Origin: Gammaproteobacteria bacterium
GTDB taxonomy: Bacteria > Pseudomonadota > Gammaproteobacteria > Ga0077536
DNA: 64,000 nt
Reading direction: 5' to 3'
NCBI GenBank assembly: GCA_024235015.1
Contig: JACKNG010000003.1
Location: forward strand, 310,001-374,000
A program made the position numbers and the translations under genes. Positions 35,544 through 44,427 of this stretch are shown here, piece after piece. Below the pieces are notes generated by a model, which was not told where the DNA came from, made no database searches, and saw only the letters and a program-made list of their open reading frames with translations. The first letter of the stretch is position 1, and each line of letters opens with the position of its first letter.

Positions 35544-36356
35544 CTAGGGCCGGAACGTCACCACCGCCCCGCCGGCCCCGTACAACGGGCCGTAGCCGTG
35601 CACCTCGGCACCGGCGTAACGGTCGCCCAGCGCGCCGAGGATGAAGGCGAGGTGCTTGAAGCCCATGTCGACCCGCGCCTCGGCAGCGTAGGCGGGCACG
35701 GCTTCGAGCAGCTTGCCGCCGTCGCCGGCGACGATGAGATCGAGCACGCGTCGGTTCCAGGCATCGTCCTCGGCGCGGACGATGCGATCCTCGGCGATGT
35801 CGATGGCGCCGCGGAAGAATGCGCCCGACAGCCCGCCGACACCGACGACGGCGACACGCCGCGCGCGCCGGTCGGCTTCGGCCGCGGCGATGCGGCCGAG
35901 GGCGTGGGTCGTCGACCAGTCGTGGTAGAGGTTGTTCGAGGCCACCACCAGGCGGTAGCGGTCGGCCGAGTTGAGGAAAGCGTTGGCGACGATGGTGCCG
36001 GTATCGACCGGGAAGCCGTCGTAGTCGACACCCTTGGAGCGCACCTCGACCGCCTGCGTCGCCGGGATGACGGCCTCGGCCAGCTCGAGGTCGATGGCGA
36101 AATCGAATGGCAGCTCGCCGTACTCGTGCCAGTTCTCGTCGACGTGCAGCCCCTGCATGCGCGGGCGCGTCAACCACAGCTGGTCGAGCACCGCGAACCA
36201 TTGCGTCGAGTAGACGATCAACGTCTCCGGTTCACAGGCGGCGACGATCTCACCGGCCTGCTCCATGGCCGTGGCCAGCGCGCCCCACGGCGGGTTGTCA
36301 CGCCTGACGTAGGGCAGCGGCGACCCCGGCAGCAGGCAGGCGCAGACGATGCTCAT
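35544..36356 (-). CDS. amnA: 2-Aminophenol 1,6-dioxygenase alpha subunit
   Basis: Non-catalytic partner of a type III (LigB-fold) extradiol dioxygenase. 270 aa, very similar in layout to AmnA of Pseudomonas sp. AP-3: STQWFAVLDQLWLTRPRMQG, HVDENWHEYGELPFD, VDYDGFPVDTGTI, VVGVGGLSGAFFR, EARVDMGFKHLAFILGA. The histidine ligands present in the beta subunit are replaced here, as expected for alpha. It ends the amnD-amnB-amnA set, 13 nt after amnB. Confidence 0.9.
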   Translation of the reverse strand: MSIVCACLLPGSPLPYVRRDNPPWGALATAMEQAGEIVAACEPETLIVYSTQWFAVLDQLWLTRPRMQGLHVDENWHEYGELPFDFAIDLELAEAVIPATQAVEVRSKGVDYDGFPVDTGTIVANAFLNSADRYRLVVASNNLYHDWSTTHALGRIAAAEADRRARRVAVVGVGGLSGAFFRGAIDIAEDRIVRAEDDAWNRRVLDLIVAGDGGKLLEAVPAYAAEARVDMGFKHLAFILGALGDRYAGAEVHGYGPLYGAGGAVVTFRP

Positions 36357-36369
36357 CGGTGTGCCCTCC

Positions 36370-37275
36370 TCACGCGGCCCGCGCCAGGCCGGCCTTGACC
36401 AGGTTCCATTCCATCACCGCGTTGCCGGTGCCGATGACGGTGCCGTAGCCGTGCAGTTCGCCGGCGAGTTCCGGGTAGCCCATGGCGGCGAACATCCAGG
36501 TGAACGCGCCCGACTTCACCTCGGCGAAGGCCTCCTCGATGAACTGCGGCAGGATGTCGAAGGTCTCGCGCACCCGGCCGGCGCGCAGGAGTTCGATGAT
36601 GCGCATGTCCCACAGGTAGCCCGCCATGTTCTCGGGGTGTTCCTTGGACATGTCCTCGGGTGGTTCGGGCTCCTTGCTGAAGTGGTAGTGGCAGAGCGTG
36701 TTGGAGGCGAGCAGCACGGCACGCTTGCCACTGGCCTCGATCGCGCGGCGGGTCGCCTGGCCGAGGACATCCATTTCCTCCAGGCCTTCTTCGGTGGTCA
36801 GGTAATAGGGTGAATTGTTCGCCGACAGCCCGACCACCGGGATGTCCCACTGCGGCCGCATCATGTGCAGCGTGGTGATGGTGCCGTAGTCGACGCGGAA
36901 GTGCGGGTTACGCATGAGCTTGGTGGTGAGTCCGAGCGCCGCGCCCTCGGCGGCGCAGGCCTCGGCCAGTTCGACGTCGACGTCGAGTTCGAAGGTGTAA
37001 CGGAACAGGTTGGGAAAGATCGGGTCGACCGACTTGCCGCGCAGGTGCGGCACGCCGAGGAAGTGATGCCCCTGCTGGGTGATCCAGTGCGGCGAATGCA
37101 CCAGCAGCACGTCGGGTTTCAATTCATCGAGCGATCGGCGCGCGCGTTCGTAGGCCCAGCGCAGCGGCTCCCAGCCGCCCTGCGAGCGCGGCTCGTTCTG
37201 CGGCGGGTTCTCGCCGTAGACGAGGTGCGGCGGATGCGGCGCGAGAAAGCCCGCGACGATTTCACCCTGGCTCAT
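36370..37275 (-). CDS. amnB: 2-Aminophenol 1,6-dioxygenase beta (catalytic) subunit
   Basis: Fe(II)-dependent ring cleavage of 2-aminophenols, and possibly catechols, between C1 and C6. 301 aa. Begins MSQGEIVAGFLAPHPPHLVY, then GENPPQNEPRSQGGWE, as in AmnB/CnbCb. The Fe ligands are present as H14 (APHPPH), H63 (VHSPH) and E252 (FAEVKSGAFTW), one residue shifted from the known enzyme. The 4-nt overlap with the deaminase gene (ATGA) indicates coupled translation. Confidence 0.94.
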   Translation of the reverse strand: MSQGEIVAGFLAPHPPHLVYGENPPQNEPRSQGGWEPLRWAYERARRSLDELKPDVLLVHSPHWITQQGHHFLGVPHLRGKSVDPIFPNLFRYTFELDVDVELAEACAAEGAALGLTTKLMRNPHFRVDYGTITTLHMMRPQWDIPVVGLSANNSPYYLTTEEGLEEMDVLGQATRRAIEASGKRAVLLASNTLCHYHFSKEPEPPEDMSKEHPENMAGYLWDMRIIELLRAGRVRETFDILPQFIEEAFAEVKSGAFTWMFAAMGYPELAGELHGYGTVIGTGNAVMEWNLVKAGLARAA

Positions 37276-37712
37276 GCGTTAGTCCCTCCATCGCGCGTGG
37301 CCGGAACGAAGGCCACGGCCTTGATTTCGATCAGCAGGTGCGGGTGCGGCAACTGGTGCACGGCGACGGTGGTGCGTGCCGGGCCGTCGTAATCGAAGTA
37401 CTCACCGTAGACGCCGTTGTAACCGCCGAAGTCGTTCATGTTGACCAGGAAGGTGGTGATCTCGACGACGTCGACGAGGCCGGAGCCGAAGGCGGCGAGG
37501 ATGTCATCGATGTTGTCGAGCACGGCGCGCGTCTGCGCTTCGATGTCGAGGCGGGTCGTGCCCATCTCGTCGACCTCGGCGCCGGCGATGCTGTTGTCGG
37601 CACGCCTGGCGCTGGTGCCGGAGACGAAGATGAAGTCGCCCACGCGGCGCGCATGCGGATACTTGCCGCGCGGCTGCGCCTTGTCGGCGACGAGTTTGCC
37701 GCTGTTGCCCAT
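37272..37712 (-). CDS. amnD: 2-Aminomuconate deaminase (RidA family)
   Basis: Hydrolytic deamination of 2-aminomuconate to 4-oxalocrotonate. 146 aa RidA fold: GKYPHARRVGDFIFVSGTSA, IEAQTRAVLDNIDDILAAFG, VVEITTFLVNMNDFGGYNGV, YFDYDGPARTTVAVHQLPHP. The NDFGGYN loop and longer N-terminus match AmnD/NbaF-type deaminases better than generic RidA. Start ATG 37712. The intervening 2-aminomuconate semialdehyde dehydrogenase (amnC) is not in this window. Confidence 0.87.
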   Translation of the reverse strand: MGNSGKLVADKAQPRGKYPHARRVGDFIFVSGTSARRADNSIAGAEVDEMGTTRLDIEAQTRAVLDNIDDILAAFGSGLVDVVEITTFLVNMNDFGGYNGVYGEYFDYDGPARTTVAVHQLPHPHLLIEIKAVAFVPATRDGGTNA

Positions 37713-37736
37713 GCTCTCTCCCCGGGTCTGCGTGCC

Positions 37737-37758
37737 GGCCGGGCCCGCGGGCCCGGCC
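37737..37758 (-). terminator. 22-bp perfect palindrome between ligase gene and amnD
   Basis: Every base from 37737 to 37758 pairs with its mirror (centre CCCGCGGG). It can fold into a very strong hairpin, about 47 nt after the CoA ligase stop. It may separate the carboxylase-ligase transcript from the amn genes; no T run follows. Confidence 0.5.
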
Positions 37759-37772
37759 GACGTCACCGGGGC

Positions 37773-37778
37773 AGTATA
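37773..37778 (-). promoter_or_regulatory. Candidate -10 element for the amnDBA genes
   Basis: Minus-strand TATACT, about 60 nt upstream of amnD. The -35 region at the expected distance (GCTGCG) is poor, so an activator would be needed if this promoter is real. Confidence 0.35.
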
Positions 37779-37804
37779 AAGCCGCGCGCGGGCGGCGCAG
37801 CATC

Positions 37805-39124
37805 TCAGGTGTGCCAGCACTCCCGCACCAGCTTCGCCTTGTACTCGTAGCGCGGCAGGCTGCCTTCCGCCACGAGCTCCACCTCGGCGCGGAAGATCAG
37901 CTTCTCGCGCAGCCGGGCCTCGATGTCGGCCTTGAGCGCGGCGAGGTCGCCGGCCGCCGCGCCGTGCTCGGCCTTGACGTGCACCGGCGGCTCCCAGCCC
38001 TTCGGCGGCGCCTCGTGGAGCTGGATCTCGATGACGCCGTTGGTGCGCGGGGCGAAGCCGGCGACGACGTCGCGCACGGCGGCCGGGTAGACGTTGACCC
38101 CGCGCACGATGAGGAGATCGTCGGTGCGGCCGACGATGCGGATACCGAAGCCCGTGCGCCCGCAGACGCAGTCGGTGTGGGTGACCTCGACGTGGTCACG
38201 GGTGCGGAAACGCACCAGCGGCATGCACTCGCGATCGAGCGAGGTCACCACGAGTTCGCCCGTCACGCCGGGCGCGATGGCGAGCGGTTCGCCCGATTCG
38301 GGGTCGATGATCTCGGGATGGACGATGCCCTGGCCGACGAAGTGCATGCCCTGGCGCTGCTCGCACTCGGCCCAGGTCATGGCGCAGTAGTCGCCGTTGC
38401 CGGAGCACTCCATCAGGGTGCAGTCGAAGGTCTGTTCGATCTGCCGCCGCACCTCGGGTATCGAGGCGCCCGGTTCACCACCGGCCATGATGCGGCGCAG
38501 GCCCAAGGTGCGCGGATCGATGCCGCGCTCTTCCAGCGCGCGCGCGAAGTGCAACGGGTAGGATGCCGTGCACAGCAGGCTGTTGGCGCCACCGAAGCGG
38601 AAGGCGTCGACGAGGCGATCGGTCATGTTGACGCCGATCGGGATCGAGGTGCCGATGGCCTCGAAGGCATCGGCATAGCTCGCCGCGACGACGAAGGGCG
38701 AGACCACCAGCGGTACGCGGTCGCCGGGCCTGAGGCCGTTGGCCCAGAACGCGCGGCAGGCCGCCTCGCGCCACACCCCGACGTCGTGCGCGGTCAGCCC
38801 GATGTAGGTCGGCCGCCCGGTGGTGCCCGAGGTCGAGTAGACCCGCCGCACCGCGGCCGGGTCGCAGGCGATGTGGGCGCCGAAGGGCGGCAGGGCGAGC
38901 TGGTTCTCGCGCAACTCGCTCTTCTCGGTGAAGGGCAGGCGCGCCAGATCGTCGACACCCCGCACCGTCGCCGGATCGACACCGGCCGCGGCGAACTTGC
39001 CCTGGTAGAAACGCGAACCCGCGGCAACGTAGGCGAGCTGCACGCGCAGGCGTTCGTCGTGCAGGCGACGGCTGTCGGCGGCGTCCGCGCACTCGGCCGC
39101 CGCGTTCCAGTACGCGCGGCTCAC
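37805..39124 (-). CDS. PaaK-type aryl/acyl-CoA ligase (AMP-forming)
   Basis: Activates a carboxylic acid with ATP and CoA. 439 aa, phenylacetate-CoA ligase family: VYSTSGTTGRPTYIGLTAHD P-loop, IMAGGEPG, MECSGNGDYCAMTW (A5-like), RTRDHVEV, IVGRTDDLLIVRGVNVYP and a C-terminal lysine (RYEYKAKLV). It overlaps the upstream gene by 4 nt in the carboxylase operon. That position is taken by the benzoylacetate-CoA ligase step in acetophenone degradation, so it probably activates the carboxylase product. Confidence 0.9.
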   Translation of the reverse strand: MSRAYWNAAAECADAADSRRLHDERLRVQLAYVAAGSRFYQGKFAAAGVDPATVRGVDDLARLPFTEKSELRENQLALPPFGAHIACDPAAVRRVYSTSGTTGRPTYIGLTAHDVGVWREAACRAFWANGLRPGDRVPLVVSPFVVAASYADAFEAIGTSIPIGVNMTDRLVDAFRFGGANSLLCTASYPLHFARALEERGIDPRTLGLRRIMAGGEPGASIPEVRRQIEQTFDCTLMECSGNGDYCAMTWAECEQRQGMHFVGQGIVHPEIIDPESGEPLAIAPGVTGELVVTSLDRECMPLVRFRTRDHVEVTHTDCVCGRTGFGIRIVGRTDDLLIVRGVNVYPAAVRDVVAGFAPRTNGVIEIQLHEAPPKGWEPPVHVKAEHGAAAGDLAALKADIEARLREKLIFRAEVELVAEGSLPRYEYKAKLVRECWHT

Positions 39125-39846
39125 CCGGCGTCCCCGCGCGCGCCGGCGACCCAGGCGGCAAGCGCGGCGATGTCGGCATCGGCCGGCACGAGGTCGTCGG
39201 TCATGATGAAACCCACGCCGTCGGCGGCGGGTGCCGCCAGCGGCTGCATCACCGGTGACGGCAGGCCGTCGACCCGCCAGCCCATCAGCCCGGCCTGGTG
39301 GAAGCGCGCGATGTTGTCGGCGGTCTTGACCGCGGCGCGCCAGCTCTCGTCGAGCGCAATGCCGTCGTCCTCGAACAGCAGCACGAGCTGGGTGCCGGCG
39401 GCACAGAAGGCCTTGACCAGTTCGCCGAAGGCGGCGCCGGCCGCGGCGAGGTCGGCGCCGAACTGCCGCGCCAGGGTGGCCGGCCCGCTCAGCCCGGCGA
39501 GCAGGGCGGCGGTATCACCGCAGCTCTCGCGCAGGCGCCGGCAGGCTTCCAGGCTGGCCGCGACCGGGCCGTTGGCGACGATGGCGGCGGCGTCCAGCGT
39601 GGTCGACGACGCGCGTTCCATGCCGCCGGCGCAGGCGACGACGATGCCGTCGGCGCCGATCGCGCGCTGCAGTTCGCCGAGGCCGTTGGCGAGCTGGGTG
39701 GGATCGTTGCGGAAGGCGTCCAGCGGCCGCGCCGAGATGCGCGCCGCGACCTCGAAGGCCAGCGGCACCACCACGCGGTGCTCGCGCCCGCGGCCCTGGA
39801 CGATGGCCTTGGCGCGCTTGGCGGGCGCTCTGCCGGCCCCGCTCAT
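39121..39846 (-). CDS. URO-D-superfamily-like protein, fifth gene of the carboxylase operon
   Basis: 241 aa. The segment PLAFEVAARISARPLDAFRN, then DPTQLANGLGELQRAIGADG, then LAGLSGPATLARQFGAD resembles uroporphyrinogen decarboxylase/methylcobamide methyltransferase folds, but the protein is only about two-thirds of that length. It occupies the place of apcE, the separable fifth subunit of acetophenone carboxylase. Whether ApcE is related in sequence I cannot say. Start and stop both overlap neighbours by 4 nt, so it is made stoichiometrically with them. Confidence 0.6.
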   Translation of the reverse strand: MSGAGRAPAKRAKAIVQGRGREHRVVVPLAFEVAARISARPLDAFRNDPTQLANGLGELQRAIGADGIVVACAGGMERASSTTLDAAAIVANGPVAASLEACRRLRESCGDTAALLAGLSGPATLARQFGADLAAAGAAFGELVKAFCAAGTQLVLLFEDDGIALDESWRAAVKTADNIARFHQAGLMGWRVDGLPSPVMQPLAAPAADGVGFIMTDDLVPADADIAALAAWVAGARGDAG

Positions 39847-41894
39847 GGACGGAATGCCGGGGCCAGCGGCTGCGCGTCGGGCCACGAGCCGTACAGCCCG
39901 AGGATGTCCTCGGGCGGCTTGCGCGTCGACCATTCGGCCTCGAACGCGTCGAACGCGCGGCCGCGGGCGATGCGTGCCCGCCGCGCCTCGTGGCGCGCGG
40001 CATCGGACGCCTCGCGATCGATGCGTCGGCGTTCGGCATCCCACACCACGTGGTAGACGTGCTCGGCACTCCAGGCCGAGCACAGGCCCTTGACGAGATC
40101 GCGTTCGATCGAGTCGTAATCACGCTCGAGCGGATCGCCGAAGCCGGCGCCGCCGGTCGACAGGCCGATGGTGACCGTCTCGTCGCCGTTGATCGGACGG
40201 GTGACGCGACCGAAGGGCTCGGTCGCGAGTTCGCCGAAGCGGCCCTCGACCAGGCTCTGGAAATCGAGCGTGTCGTTGTCGAGGTGACCGAACAGCTCGC
40301 TCACCCGGGTGCCCTTGAGCGACAGCCCGGGCACGGTCGGCGGCGCGTAGCCGCCGAAGATCGGCTGCGGGGTCTGGATGGTCGAGTTGTCGGCGATGGC
40401 CATGAAGTACAGTGCCGGTACGTGGTGGGCGGCCCAGAACTGTGCCGTGCCGCAGCCGCCGCGGAAACGCCCGTGGCCGCCGGAATCCGGCCAGTGCTGC
40501 GAGAACGGGATGATCATGGGGAACTCGTTCTCGATCGACTCGACGTCGGGCGCGCGACCGAAGGCGCACCACGGAAAGCCGTAGGCATCCATGCCGTCGC
40601 AGCACGAGCGCGCGCCCTGGCCCTCGGTATTGATGGGGTAGGCGATCATGTCGGCGAAGGGCTGCTGCCACTGCGACAGCCCCGCGATCACGGTGGCATT
40701 GCCGCCGTTGCCCATCGAGGCGGTGGCCTGCTGCCATTCGTAGGTGGGAAAGCGCGCCCGCGAGATGCAGTTGGCCACCGCGCTCATCGCGCCCGAACAG
40801 ATCATGACGGCGTTGGAGGTCGCCGCGCGCGCGGTCGGCGACAGACAGCTCGCCTCGGGGAAGACGAAATCGATGGGGGCAAAGGTCGCGCTCGAGATCG
40901 GCAGGTCGTGGAAGACGTACTCGTAGATGTAGTTGGCGAGGTGTCCGACCACCGCCTGCGGGTGGGCGTTGTAGCTCGACAGGTTCTCCGGCGACGTACC
41001 GGTGAAGTCGATGACCATGCCGTCGCCGCGCTTGGTCACGGTCATGCAGCAGTTGCGGATGAGACCGCGCAGGTTGCCGGCGGCGTCGGAGAAGGTCACG
41101 CAGCGGTAGGTGCCGTCGGGCCAGCTCGTCAGGCGCTTGCGCGCGCCGGCCTCGGCCTCGTCGAGCATGCGACGGAACAGCCCGGTGACGAAGTCCACGC
41201 CCTCGCGCTTGCACATCTCGACGATGCGCAGGCGCACACGGTCGGCGGTGGTGCAGCGCGCCTTGAGATCGACCGTGACGTTGGCCTCGGCGCGGATGCC
41301 GAAGGCGCGGAACAGCTCGATGATGTCGTTGTTGATGCGGAAGTCGCGCCCGATCTTCATCGGTGGCAGGTTCATGCCTTCCTCGAAGCGCGAGGTTGCC
41401 GATACCGGCATGCCGCCCGGTTCCTTGGCGCCGGTCTCGGTGGTATGCGACAGCGCCGCGGTCCACGCCACCAGCTTGCCGTCGAAGAACACCGGCGTGA
41501 TGGCGACCTGGTCGGGATTGTGGATGCCGCCGTAGAGGGCGTCGTTGGTGTAGAAGATGTCGCCGTCCTCGATGCCGGGGTTGTCGCTGTACTTGGCGAT
41601 GATGTACTTGATGACGATGGGCGGGATCACGGCATGGAGATAGGTGCCGGCGGAGGCGTTCACGAGATCGCCGGCGGCGTTGAACATGGCGACGATGGAA
41701 TCACCGGCCACGCCCATGGAACTGCGCGAGGAGCGCATGAAGATCTCGTAACCCTCGTCGAGGATGTCGGCGGTGCGCTGCACCGCGATCTCGTAGGCAC
41801 CACGCGGCAGGGCGTCAGCGCAGGCGCGTTCGTAATCGCTGGCCGTGGTCACCTTGAGCGCGGCGAGTTTCTCGGCAACGGTAGGGATGCTCAT
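39843..41894 (-). CDS. HyuB/ApcD-like carboxylase subunit
   Basis: 683 aa, hydantoinase B/acetone carboxylase alpha family. Landmarks: RSSMGVAGDSIVAMFNAAGD, DIFYTNDALYGGIHNPDQVA, HTTETGAKEPGGMPVSATSR, YCAF-region GAMSAVANCISRARFPTYEW, and GHGRFRGGCGTAQFWAAHHV. In ATP-dependent, biotin-independent ketone carboxylases this subunit joins the activated ketone (phosphoenol) to the bicarbonate-derived carboxyl group. It is coupled by 4-nt overlaps to both neighbours. Confidence 0.88.
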   Translation of the reverse strand: MSIPTVAEKLAALKVTTASDYERACADALPRGAYEIAVQRTADILDEGYEIFMRSSRSSMGVAGDSIVAMFNAAGDLVNASAGTYLHAVIPPIVIKYIIAKYSDNPGIEDGDIFYTNDALYGGIHNPDQVAITPVFFDGKLVAWTAALSHTTETGAKEPGGMPVSATSRFEEGMNLPPMKIGRDFRINNDIIELFRAFGIRAEANVTVDLKARCTTADRVRLRIVEMCKREGVDFVTGLFRRMLDEAEAGARKRLTSWPDGTYRCVTFSDAAGNLRGLIRNCCMTVTKRGDGMVIDFTGTSPENLSSYNAHPQAVVGHLANYIYEYVFHDLPISSATFAPIDFVFPEASCLSPTARAATSNAVMICSGAMSAVANCISRARFPTYEWQQATASMGNGGNATVIAGLSQWQQPFADMIAYPINTEGQGARSCCDGMDAYGFPWCAFGRAPDVESIENEFPMIIPFSQHWPDSGGHGRFRGGCGTAQFWAAHHVPALYFMAIADNSTIQTPQPIFGGYAPPTVPGLSLKGTRVSELFGHLDNDTLDFQSLVEGRFGELATEPFGRVTRPINGDETVTIGLSTGGAGFGDPLERDYDSIERDLVKGLCSAWSAEHVYHVVWDAERRRIDREASDAARHEARRARIARGRAFDAFEAEWSTRKPPEDILGLYGSWPDAQPLAPAFRP

Positions 41895-44044
41895 GCGGCC
41901 ACCTCCTGGCTGTCACGTGTGCCGGCCGCGTACTCGAGCAGGCCGAGACCGCGATCGTCGATGTGGAAGAACTGCCCGGGCGGCACCACGAGCGTGGTGA
42001 ACTCGGCCTCGACCAGGGCGGGGCCGTCGACGTGCATGCCGGGCTGCATGTCCTCGAAACGGTACACGGTGGTCACCTGGCGCCGGCCGAGTTCGGGCCA
42101 GTAGGCTTCGCGCTCGCCCTTCACCGCCGCCGCGGCGTCGGCCGGGCCGAGTTCGAAACGCGGCAGATCGGGCTTGGCCGTGGGCACGGTCGCCTTGAGG
42201 ACGATGTTGTCGAGGTAGACGCCGCCCGGCTTGTGGATGACGTGCGGGCTGAAGGCGGCGGCGAACTCCGCTTCGAAGGCGTTGTAGATCTCCTCGACGT
42301 GGCGCGGGCTCTCGATGCGCACGTGCGGCGAGGACACCCGCTTCACCTGCACCTGGCCGCCGTAGAGCATGTCGAGTTCGACCGCGTAGACGACCTCGTC
42401 GAGATCGAAGCCCTCGGCGGCGATGTCGATGCGGGCCTGCTCGACCAGCGCCTCGACGGTCTCGTTGAAGGCGGCGTAGTCGGTGGCGAGCCGCTCGGTC
42501 ACCGGTTCCATGAAGACCATGCGGCGCGACTTCTCGTAGACGTGCATGATGTCCATGACCGAGGAGCCGAGCGCGCAGAACACCGGCGACTGCGGGAAGA
42601 TCACCGCCAGCGGCACGTCGGCGCGGAAGCCGGCGACGTGGGTCGGCCCGCCACCGCCGAAGGCGAACACGGCGAAGTCCTCGGGGTGGTAGCCGCGCAG
42701 GTGGACCTCGCGCTTGATCGCCGAGGCCATGTTCTCCTCGACGATGTTGCGGATCATGGCCGCGGCCTCGTCGACGGAAACCCCCAGCGGCGTCGCGATC
42801 TTCTCCTCGATCGCCGCACGCGCCTTGTCGGCGTTGAGCGGCATGCGCCCGGAGAAGTAGCTGTCGGGCGAGATGTAGCCGAGCACGACGTCGGCGTCGG
42901 TAACGGTGGGCTCGGTGCCGCCGAGGTCGTAGCACACCGGCCCCGGCATGGCGCCGGCGCTGCGCGGCCCGACCTCGAGGCGGTCGAGGAGCGTATTGAT
43001 CGAGGCGATGGAGCCACCGCCCGCACCCATGGTGGTGCATTCGAGCATCGAGATGCCGACCATCCAGCGATCGATCACCGGGCGGAACTCGTAGCTGCGC
43101 ACGCCGGCGTCGACCACCATGCCGACGTCGAAGCTGGTGCCGCCGACGTCGGCCGCGATGACGTTCGCGTAGCCCAGCGCGCGGCCGAAGTGGTAAGCGC
43201 CCATGAGTCCCGAGATCGGCCCGCCGTTGTAGGTGCGCGAGGCCGTGGTCTTGAACATCTCGGCCGAGCCGCCGGTGTTGTGGGTGAGGAGAAAGGTGCC
43301 GCGGTAGCCGAGCTCGCGTAAGCGGTCCCAGGTCGCCTCCATCTCGAGCTTGATCGAGCGCTGCAGGTAGGCGTCGAGGATGGCCGTCATGGTGCGCTCG
43401 TACTCGCCGACCTTGCCGACCACTTCGTGCGACAGCACCACCGGCAGGTAGCCGACGTGGTAGCCCTTGTACTCCTCGCGGATGATCTCGCGCACGCGCT
43501 TCTCGTGCGCCGGGTTGACGAACGACCACAACAGCGAGACGGCGATCGAGCGCGCGCCATTGTCGATGAGATAACGCAGCTTCTCGCGCACGTCGTCCTC
43601 GTCGAGCGGGCGCAATACCTGGCCGGCCGAGTCGACGCGCTCCTTGAGCCCGACGATCAGATCGCGCGAGACCAGCGGCTCGGGCTTGTGCTGCACGGCG
43701 AGGTTGCGCCGTTCGCTGATACGCAGGCCATCGCACCACTGCGCGCCGCGGCCGATGAGGATGGCTTCCTGGTGACCCTCGGTGGTCATCAACCCCAGGC
43801 GCGGGCCGCGCCGCTCGATCAGCCGGTTCATCGCCACCGTGGTGGAGTAGCGCACTACCTCGATCTGGGGCAGCAGTTCCTCGACGTCCATGTCGAGCTG
43901 GTCGGCGCCGTCCTCGAGCACGTTGAGGAAGCACACCGAGAGGTCGTAGGGGGTGGTCGGCGACTTGGCGATCACGCGCTGGTCGTCGAAGCTCAGCACG
44001 AGATCGGTGAAGGTACCGCCGACGTCGATGTCCACGCTTCTCAT
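41891..44044 (-). CDS. HyuA/ApcC-like carboxylase subunit (ATPase type, 717 aa)
   Basis: 717 aa, hydantoinase A/oxoprolinase family with the sugar-kinase/Hsp70-like fold. N-terminal phosphate loop DIDVGGTFTDLVLSFDD, second phosphate motif VIAADVGGTSFDVGMVV, and GGGGPTHVAGFRADVP. It probably phosphorylates bicarbonate or the ketone with ATP. Length and order match acetophenone carboxylase gamma and acetone carboxylase beta. Overlaps both neighbours by 4 nt. Confidence 0.88.
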   Translation of the reverse strand: MRSVDIDVGGTFTDLVLSFDDQRVIAKSPTTPYDLSVCFLNVLEDGADQLDMDVEELLPQIEVVRYSTTVAMNRLIERRGPRLGLMTTEGHQEAILIGRGAQWCDGLRISERRNLAVQHKPEPLVSRDLIVGLKERVDSAGQVLRPLDEDDVREKLRYLIDNGARSIAVSLLWSFVNPAHEKRVREIIREEYKGYHVGYLPVVLSHEVVGKVGEYERTMTAILDAYLQRSIKLEMEATWDRLRELGYRGTFLLTHNTGGSAEMFKTTASRTYNGGPISGLMGAYHFGRALGYANVIAADVGGTSFDVGMVVDAGVRSYEFRPVIDRWMVGISMLECTTMGAGGGSIASINTLLDRLEVGPRSAGAMPGPVCYDLGGTEPTVTDADVVLGYISPDSYFSGRMPLNADKARAAIEEKIATPLGVSVDEAAAMIRNIVEENMASAIKREVHLRGYHPEDFAVFAFGGGGPTHVAGFRADVPLAVIFPQSPVFCALGSSVMDIMHVYEKSRRMVFMEPVTERLATDYAAFNETVEALVEQARIDIAAEGFDLDEVVYAVELDMLYGGQVQVKRVSSPHVRIESPRHVEEIYNAFEAEFAAAFSPHVIHKPGGVYLDNIVLKATVPTAKPDLPRFELGPADAAAAVKGEREAYWPELGRRQVTTVYRFEDMQPGMHVDGPALVEAEFTTLVVPPGQFFHIDDRGLGLLEYAAGTRDSQEVAA

Positions 44045-44427
44045 CGCTGTTCCTCCCCGGCCGGGCGCAGGTGGCCGTCGTCGAGCACCAGCTCACCGGC
44101 CGCGAGGCGCGCCTTGATGGCGTCGAGGTCGAGCTCGGTGGTGTTGGTGATGGGGTGCCCCGGCGGCAGGTACTCGGTCTCGACCTGCAGTCCGCAGCCC
44201 GGGCAATAGAACTCGAGGATGCGTACCCACTGCGGATTGGGCGAGAAGGTGAACTCGCCCGCGATCAGCGGTGGGTGGACCTCGGCCGGGTCACGCTCGG
44301 CGACCAGCAGCCCGCGCTTGACGTTGTCGCGCGCGTTGCCGAGATCCTGGCTGCACTTGCCGCAGACCCAGCGCTCGGTTTCGAGGTCGAGATCGAGCCG
44401 ATCGCCGACGTGTAACAGGCTGCTCAT
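44041..44427 (-). CDS. Small zinc-binding carboxylase subunit (ApcB/AcxC-like)
   Basis: 128 aa. Two CxxC knuckles, CGKCSQDLGNARDNVK and EFYCPGCGLQVETEYLPPG, form a probable zinc ribbon, followed by a short acidic tail. Small Zn subunits of about 15 kDa are found in acetophenone and acetone carboxylases. It lies between two HyuA-like genes with 4-nt overlaps on both sides. Confidence 0.82.
   Translation of the reverse strand: MSSLLHVGDRLDLDLETERWVCGKCSQDLGNARDNVKRGLLVAERDPAEVHPPLIAGEFTFSPNPQWVRILEFYCPGCGLQVETEYLPPGHPITNTTELDLDAIKARLAAGELVLDDGHLRPAGEEQR

Noticed and set aside
37811..40093. 760-codon plus-strand frame over the ligase, URO-D-like and ApcD-like genes
   Set aside because: Antisense shadow spanning three coupled minus-strand genes with clear motifs.
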